Shown in pieces: positions 61,240 through 64,000 of a DNA stretch of 64,000 bases (position 1 is its first letter; each line of letters opens with the position of its first letter). Source of the DNA: JANNBN01 sp963763885 (GTDB taxonomy: Bacteria; Actinomycetota; Acidimicrobiia; Acidimicrobiales; JANYDT01); contig CAVXQD010000002.1 in NCBI GenBank assembly GCA_963763885.1, positions 248,001 through 312,000 of the forward strand, given 5' to 3'. The notes below the pieces were generated by a model, which did not search any database, was not told the origin of the DNA, and saw only the letters and a list, made by a program, of their open reading frames with translations. The translations under genes were made by a program, and so were the position numbers.

Positions 61240-61979
61240 AATTCCGTGTTCACGCACAACCGATGTCGGCGCATATCTTCTCGGCGGGCTGCCGCAAGAT
61301 GAAGCTGTCGCGCTTCGACACCACATTGATCAGTGCGCGTACTGTGCCGATGCGTTGCGTGACTTGCAACCTTTGGCGGACCACCTGAGCGCCACTGATC
61401 TCCGAGCCTTTGCAGGCATGACGGTGGAATCACCTTCGCCGGAATTGCGTGACCGAATTCTGCATCGCGCGTCGGCCGAACCGCTCGCGGACCTTCAGGA
61501 TCAGGGTGCCTGGCGCGGCGCGGAACCAATGGAAGGTTGCTGCAGCGACGGTAGCAATCTTCGCTGCGGGAAGCGGTGTTGGGTGGACGGCGCGCCTCGC
61601 TGCAGCGCCTTCCGCTCCGCCAACCACCCAGCGGACGTACTGGGGTGCCGGCACGGAATCGGCCCCTCAGAAAGTTAGTTTCGTGTCGACCGGCGCGGTC
61701 GGGCCCAAGGCATGGGCGTCTGTCAGCAGCGGCCCGGCCGGTACGTACGCGGCGCTGTATACCAAGGGACTGAAGCCACACCACACGTACAAGTGGTGGT
61801 TCGAAAAGGCCGACGGAACTCGCATCGGTCTGGGTTCATTCGTGTTTCCAGAGGGTCAGTCCGACTGGGTTGTGTGCCCGGGGGGCACCTCGACTGAGAG
61901 GGTGGAACTGAAGGCGATCGGTGCCACCGACGACTATGGCGTCGATGTGCTCCGCGCCGAACTACCAACGCCAACCTGA
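61232..61979 (+). pseudogene. Zinc-finger anti-sigma factor (RskA-like), frameshifted
   Basis: From ATG 61232 the frame encodes an N-terminal anti-sigma domain with HHIDQCAYC (HxxxCxxC zinc motif) and a helical linker, but runs out of family resemblance near residue 90 and stops at 61678. The expected continuation is in another frame: FRIRVPGAARNQWKVAAATVAIFAAGSGVGWTARL (membrane segment) and the extracellular RskA domain (AWASVSSGPAGTYAALYTKGL, HTYKWWFEKADGTRIGLGSFVF) to 61979. One indel in about 61480-61530 separates them. This could be a real inactivation, which would free the sigma factor, or a sequencing error. Confidence 0.8.
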
Positions 61980-61985
61980 TTTTGG

Positions 61986-62048
61986 CGAGAGAGGTTGCCC
62001 CCAAGAATGGGGGTGATCCACCTCCGAGTTGCGTTACGAGGTGGATTG
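61986..62048 (+). ncRNA. Two-hairpin conserved element, copy 2
   Basis: Same layout as 16553-16616: leader gcgagagaggttg, stem 1 CCCCC (61998-62002) with GGGGG (62009-62013) and a 6-base loop, then stem 2 (62014-62024 with 62038-62048, 11 pairs including two G-T) and a 13-base loop. Stem 2 differs in sequence from copy 1 but still pairs. It starts a few bases after the anti-sigma gene stop and ends 28 bases before the nitronate-monooxygenase start. Confidence 0.55.
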
Positions 62049-62076
62049 CCACGTTCGTAGCGGCTATCACGGAGGG

Positions 62077-63021
62077 ATGACTGCTCCAGCCCCGCTTCGC
62101 ACACGAGTCACCGAACTCCTCGGTGTCGACTATCCGATCATCCAAGCCCCGATGGGATGGATTGCCCGGTCTCAGCTTGCCTCGGCTGTTTCGAACGCAG
62201 GTGGACTTGGGATCATCGAGACGTCATCCGGTGAACTCGACAATGTGAAGCGCGAAATCGAAAAGATCCGCGACCTCACGGATAAACCGTTCGGGGTCAA
62301 CATCGCTCAGGCCTTTGTCCGAGACCCCGGTATCGCGCAATTCGTTATCGACCAGGGTGTTCGGTTTGTGACCACTTCCGCTGGCGATCCCACCAAGTAC
62401 ACCGGGGCCTTGAAAGCCGCTGGTCTCACGGTATTCCACGTGGTTCCTACGCTCGCCGGAGCTCTCAAAGCAATCGCAGCGGGCGTCGACGGTTTGGTCG
62501 TCGAGGGCGGCGAAGGCGGAGGATTCAAAAACCCACGCGACGTGGCGCTGATGGTTCTTCTCCCGCTCATCGCGTCGCAGGTCTCTGTTCCAATCGTCGC
62601 TGCTGGCGGCATCACCGATGGTCGATCCATGGCGGCTGCGTTTGCCCTTGGCGCCGACGCGGTGCAGATGGGCACCCGGATGGTGAGTGCAGCAGAATCA
62701 CCCGTGCACAGCAATTGGAAAGATGCGATCGTCGGGGCGGCCGAAACAGACACGGTCTTCTTAAACCGATTCTCAAAGCCAGGCTTGCGGGCATTGCGAA
62801 CGGAACGCACCACAAAGTTGGAACACGAGGATCACGTCGGAATGGATCAGTTCGGCCGTTCGATGGACCTTTATTTTGGCGGCGACATGGAGTCTGCAAT
62901 TGCCTTATGTGGACAGGTTGCGGGGCGCATCGCCAGCGTGGAACCTGTCGCTGACATCCTGCATTCGACCATTTCGGAGTTCCGCGAGAACGTCGCCTCG
63001 CTCAGTTCCCGCTTCGGCTGA
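62077..63021 (+). CDS. Nitronate monooxygenase-family FMN protein
   Basis: A 314-aa TIM-barrel flavoprotein. YPIIQAPMGWIARSQLASAVSNAGGLGII, PFGVNIAQAF, TSAGDPTKYTGALKAAGLTVFHVV, DGLVVEGGEGGGFKN and PIVAAGGITDGRSMAAAFALGADAVQMGTRM follow the NMO/2-nitropropane dioxygenase and FabK pattern. It oxidises alkyl nitronates or reduces enoyl thioesters; the former is the more common annotation. ATG 62077 is chosen although GGAGGG abuts it; the longer frame upstream enters the two-hairpin element. Confidence 0.88.
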   Translation: MTAPAPLRTRVTELLGVDYPIIQAPMGWIARSQLASAVSNAGGLGIIETSSGELDNVKREIEKIRDLTDKPFGVNIAQAFVRDPGIAQFVIDQGVRFVTTSAGDPTKYTGALKAAGLTVFHVVPTLAGALKAIAAGVDGLVVEGGEGGGFKNPRDVALMVLLPLIASQVSVPIVAAGGITDGRSMAAAFALGADAVQMGTRMVSAAESPVHSNWKDAIVGAAETDTVFLNRFSKPGLRALRTERTTKLEHEDHVGMDQFGRSMDLYFGGDMESAIALCGQVAGRIASVEPVADILHSTISEFRENVASLSSRFG

Positions 63022-63174
63022 GAGCCCAGTCGCCCGGGGGATGGCCTGCGGAATCACGTAGTGCACTTCGACCGTCACCCGCATTGACGCCAGTTGGGGC
63101 AAATTGTCGCGGTGAACATCGGCACACGGTTTTTCGCCGGTCTCATCACAATCGTGGGCCACAATGCAGCTCTT

Positions 63175-64000
63175 ATGGAATTGCCACCACTCACCACCCT
63201 CAAAACAATTTTTGACCGTCTCAAGGCGAACGACATCGCTTGGTTCAAAGAACAATGGACATCAGGCGGCTTCGGCTGGCTGAAGGATCGTCTGCCTGCA
63301 GGCGAATACGACCAAATCGGGTCACGCGTTGACGCTGGTGACCTCAGCCCTCTCAAGGGCGCGTTGGGCAAGCTTGACCTGCCTGGCGTCGATCTCTTCA
63401 AGGGCCTCGCAGGCAACGTTGCAGGTGCCGCAGGAGCAGTAACGGGTGTCGCAGGGGCGGCAACCGGTGCAGCAGCTGCCAAGCTCGGTTCGTCCACGGC
63501 AAAGGTCGGCGGCGCAGCTGCTGCTGGCGTAGCCGGCGCAAAGGCTGTCGTTGATAGCGGCAACAAGAAGAAGGGTGGCCTCATGTGGGTCATTCCTGCG
63601 CTGATTGCCGCTGCATTGCTCGCATTCGGCCTCAGCCGTTGTGGCGGTTCGTCCTCAACGACAACCGACACCACCGTTGTCGCTGTCGAAGACACCGTTG
63701 CCGTGGAAGAGACCGTTGCAGCGGTTGAAGAGACCGTCGTCGCAGAGACCACTGTCGCAGCGGTTGAAACAACCGTTGCAGCGGCGACTGAGACCACCGC
63801 CGCAGCTGCTGCTGCAGCTGCCACTGGTGACATCCTTGCAACGGCAGAAGGCGCTGGTTCGTTCAAGACCCTCGGCGCAGCAATCAACGCTGCAGGCCTG
63901 GCCGACACCTTGAAGGGTGAAGGCCCGTTCACGGTGTTCGCTCCGACCGATGACGCATTCGCAAAGCTTCCTGCTGGCGTCGTCGACGCTCTTCTGAAGC
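63175..64000 (+). CDS. FAS1 (fasciclin) domain protein, N-terminal part
   Basis: An incomplete gene running off the window (275 codons visible from ATG 63175; GTG 63112 is a longer in-frame alternative). It begins with a non-secretory, charged domain (LKTIFDRLKANDIAWFKEQWTSGGFGWLKDRLP), an Ala/Gly-rich helix region, then a membrane segment at about 136-156 (MWVIPALIAAALLAFGLSRC), a long Thr/Glu/Val/Ala linker (VEETVAAVEETVVAETTVAA) and the start of a FAS1 adhesion domain (DILATAEGAGSFKTLGAAINAAGL, GPFTVFAPTDDAFAKLP). An N-terminal cytoplasmic region with an extracellular FAS1 domain is inferred. No good ribosome-binding site is seen. Confidence 0.82.
   Translation, partial: MELPPLTTLKTIFDRLKANDIAWFKEQWTSGGFGWLKDRLPAGEYDQIGSRVDAGDLSPLKGALGKLDLPGVDLFKGLAGNVAGAAGAVTGVAGAATGAAAAKLGSSTAKVGGAAAAGVAGAKAVVDSGNKKKGGLMWVIPALIAAALLAFGLSRCGGSSSTTTDTTVVAVEDTVAVEETVAAVEETVVAETTVAAVETTVAAATETTAAAAAAAATGDILATAEGAGSFKTLGAAINAAGLADTLKGEGPFTVFAPTDDAFAKLPAGVVDALLK

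Noticed and set aside
63075..63932. Minus-strand frame opposite the FAS1 gene
   Set aside because: Its Ala/Val/Ser-rich sequence mirrors the Thr/Glu/Ala linker of the plus-strand gene, which has a FAS1 domain.

Overview
The window looks like chromosomal DNA of a high-GC, free-living Actinobacteriota. The gene style (mycothiol S-conjugate amidase, luciferase-like and F420-type oxidoreductases, VanW/FAS1 surface proteins, short intergenic gaps, ATGA/GTGA overlaps) would fit an Acidimicrobiia/Ilumatobacter-type lineage. That placement is inference. I see no rRNA, tRNA, phage, transposase or CRISPR array.

Layout. 1-9 kb: the end of an EAL (c-di-GMP) protein, an RNA uracil methyltransferase carrying a repeat-derived in-frame insertion, mycothiol amidase, an SCP2 protein, a secreted nuclease with a ChbG/YdjC-like deacetylase, a secreted HExxH protein, an LLM oxidoreductase, a SpoU RNA methyltransferase and an aminoglycoside-phosphotransferase-like kinase. 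9-16.5 kb: a divergent polyol/sugar cluster. Mannitol-type dehydrogenase, SDR, DeoR regulator and an IMPase-like phosphatase lie on the minus strand; a lipoprotein binding protein and two permeases lie on the plus strand, with no ATPase. 16.5-18.1 kb: a two-hairpin element, a small ORF, and an ankyrin gene broken by a dispersed 66-bp repeat. 18-34 kb: mostly housekeeping and metabolic genes (SDRs, PAP2, RecB-like nuclease, two-component system, amidase, thioredoxin, hydrolase, DUF72, ATP-dependent DNA ligase, UbiB kinase, glycosyltransferase, acyltransferase, secreted protein, acyl-CoA dehydrogenase). 35-40.2 kb: an overlapping GH3-GH43-nucleoside-hydrolase operon, probably for hemicellulose-derived oligosaccharides. 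40.2-43.4 kb: a reductase and a multi-TM protein bracketed by inverted copies of the repeat. 43.5-49.7 kb: gltBD. 49.7-54.3 kb: VanW protein, creatininase-family amidohydrolase and a phytoene-desaturase-like oxidoreductase. 54.4-60 kb: a minus-strand operon of LLM monooxygenase, cytosine-deaminase-like hydrolase and a TauABC-type transporter, which looks like a heterocycle uptake and degradation module. 60-64 kb: a secreted-repeat protein, an ECF sigma factor with a frameshifted anti-sigma factor, a nitronate-monooxygenase family enzyme, and the start of a FAS1 protein.

The most unusual feature is a dispersed repeat of about 55-66 bp found at five loci (935-1105, 17240-17307, 17892-18090, 40186-40413, 43326-43390), singly or in tandem and in both orientations. 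One locus adds 57 residues in frame to an RNA methyltransferase. Another disrupts an ankyrin gene whose frame is restored exactly by removing 68 bp. A third supplies the stop codon of a reductase. Two inverted pairs bracket gene cassettes. The window also holds several short (12-18 bp) tandem duplications at start and stop codons, and a two-copy two-hairpin element whose second stem shows compensatory base changes.
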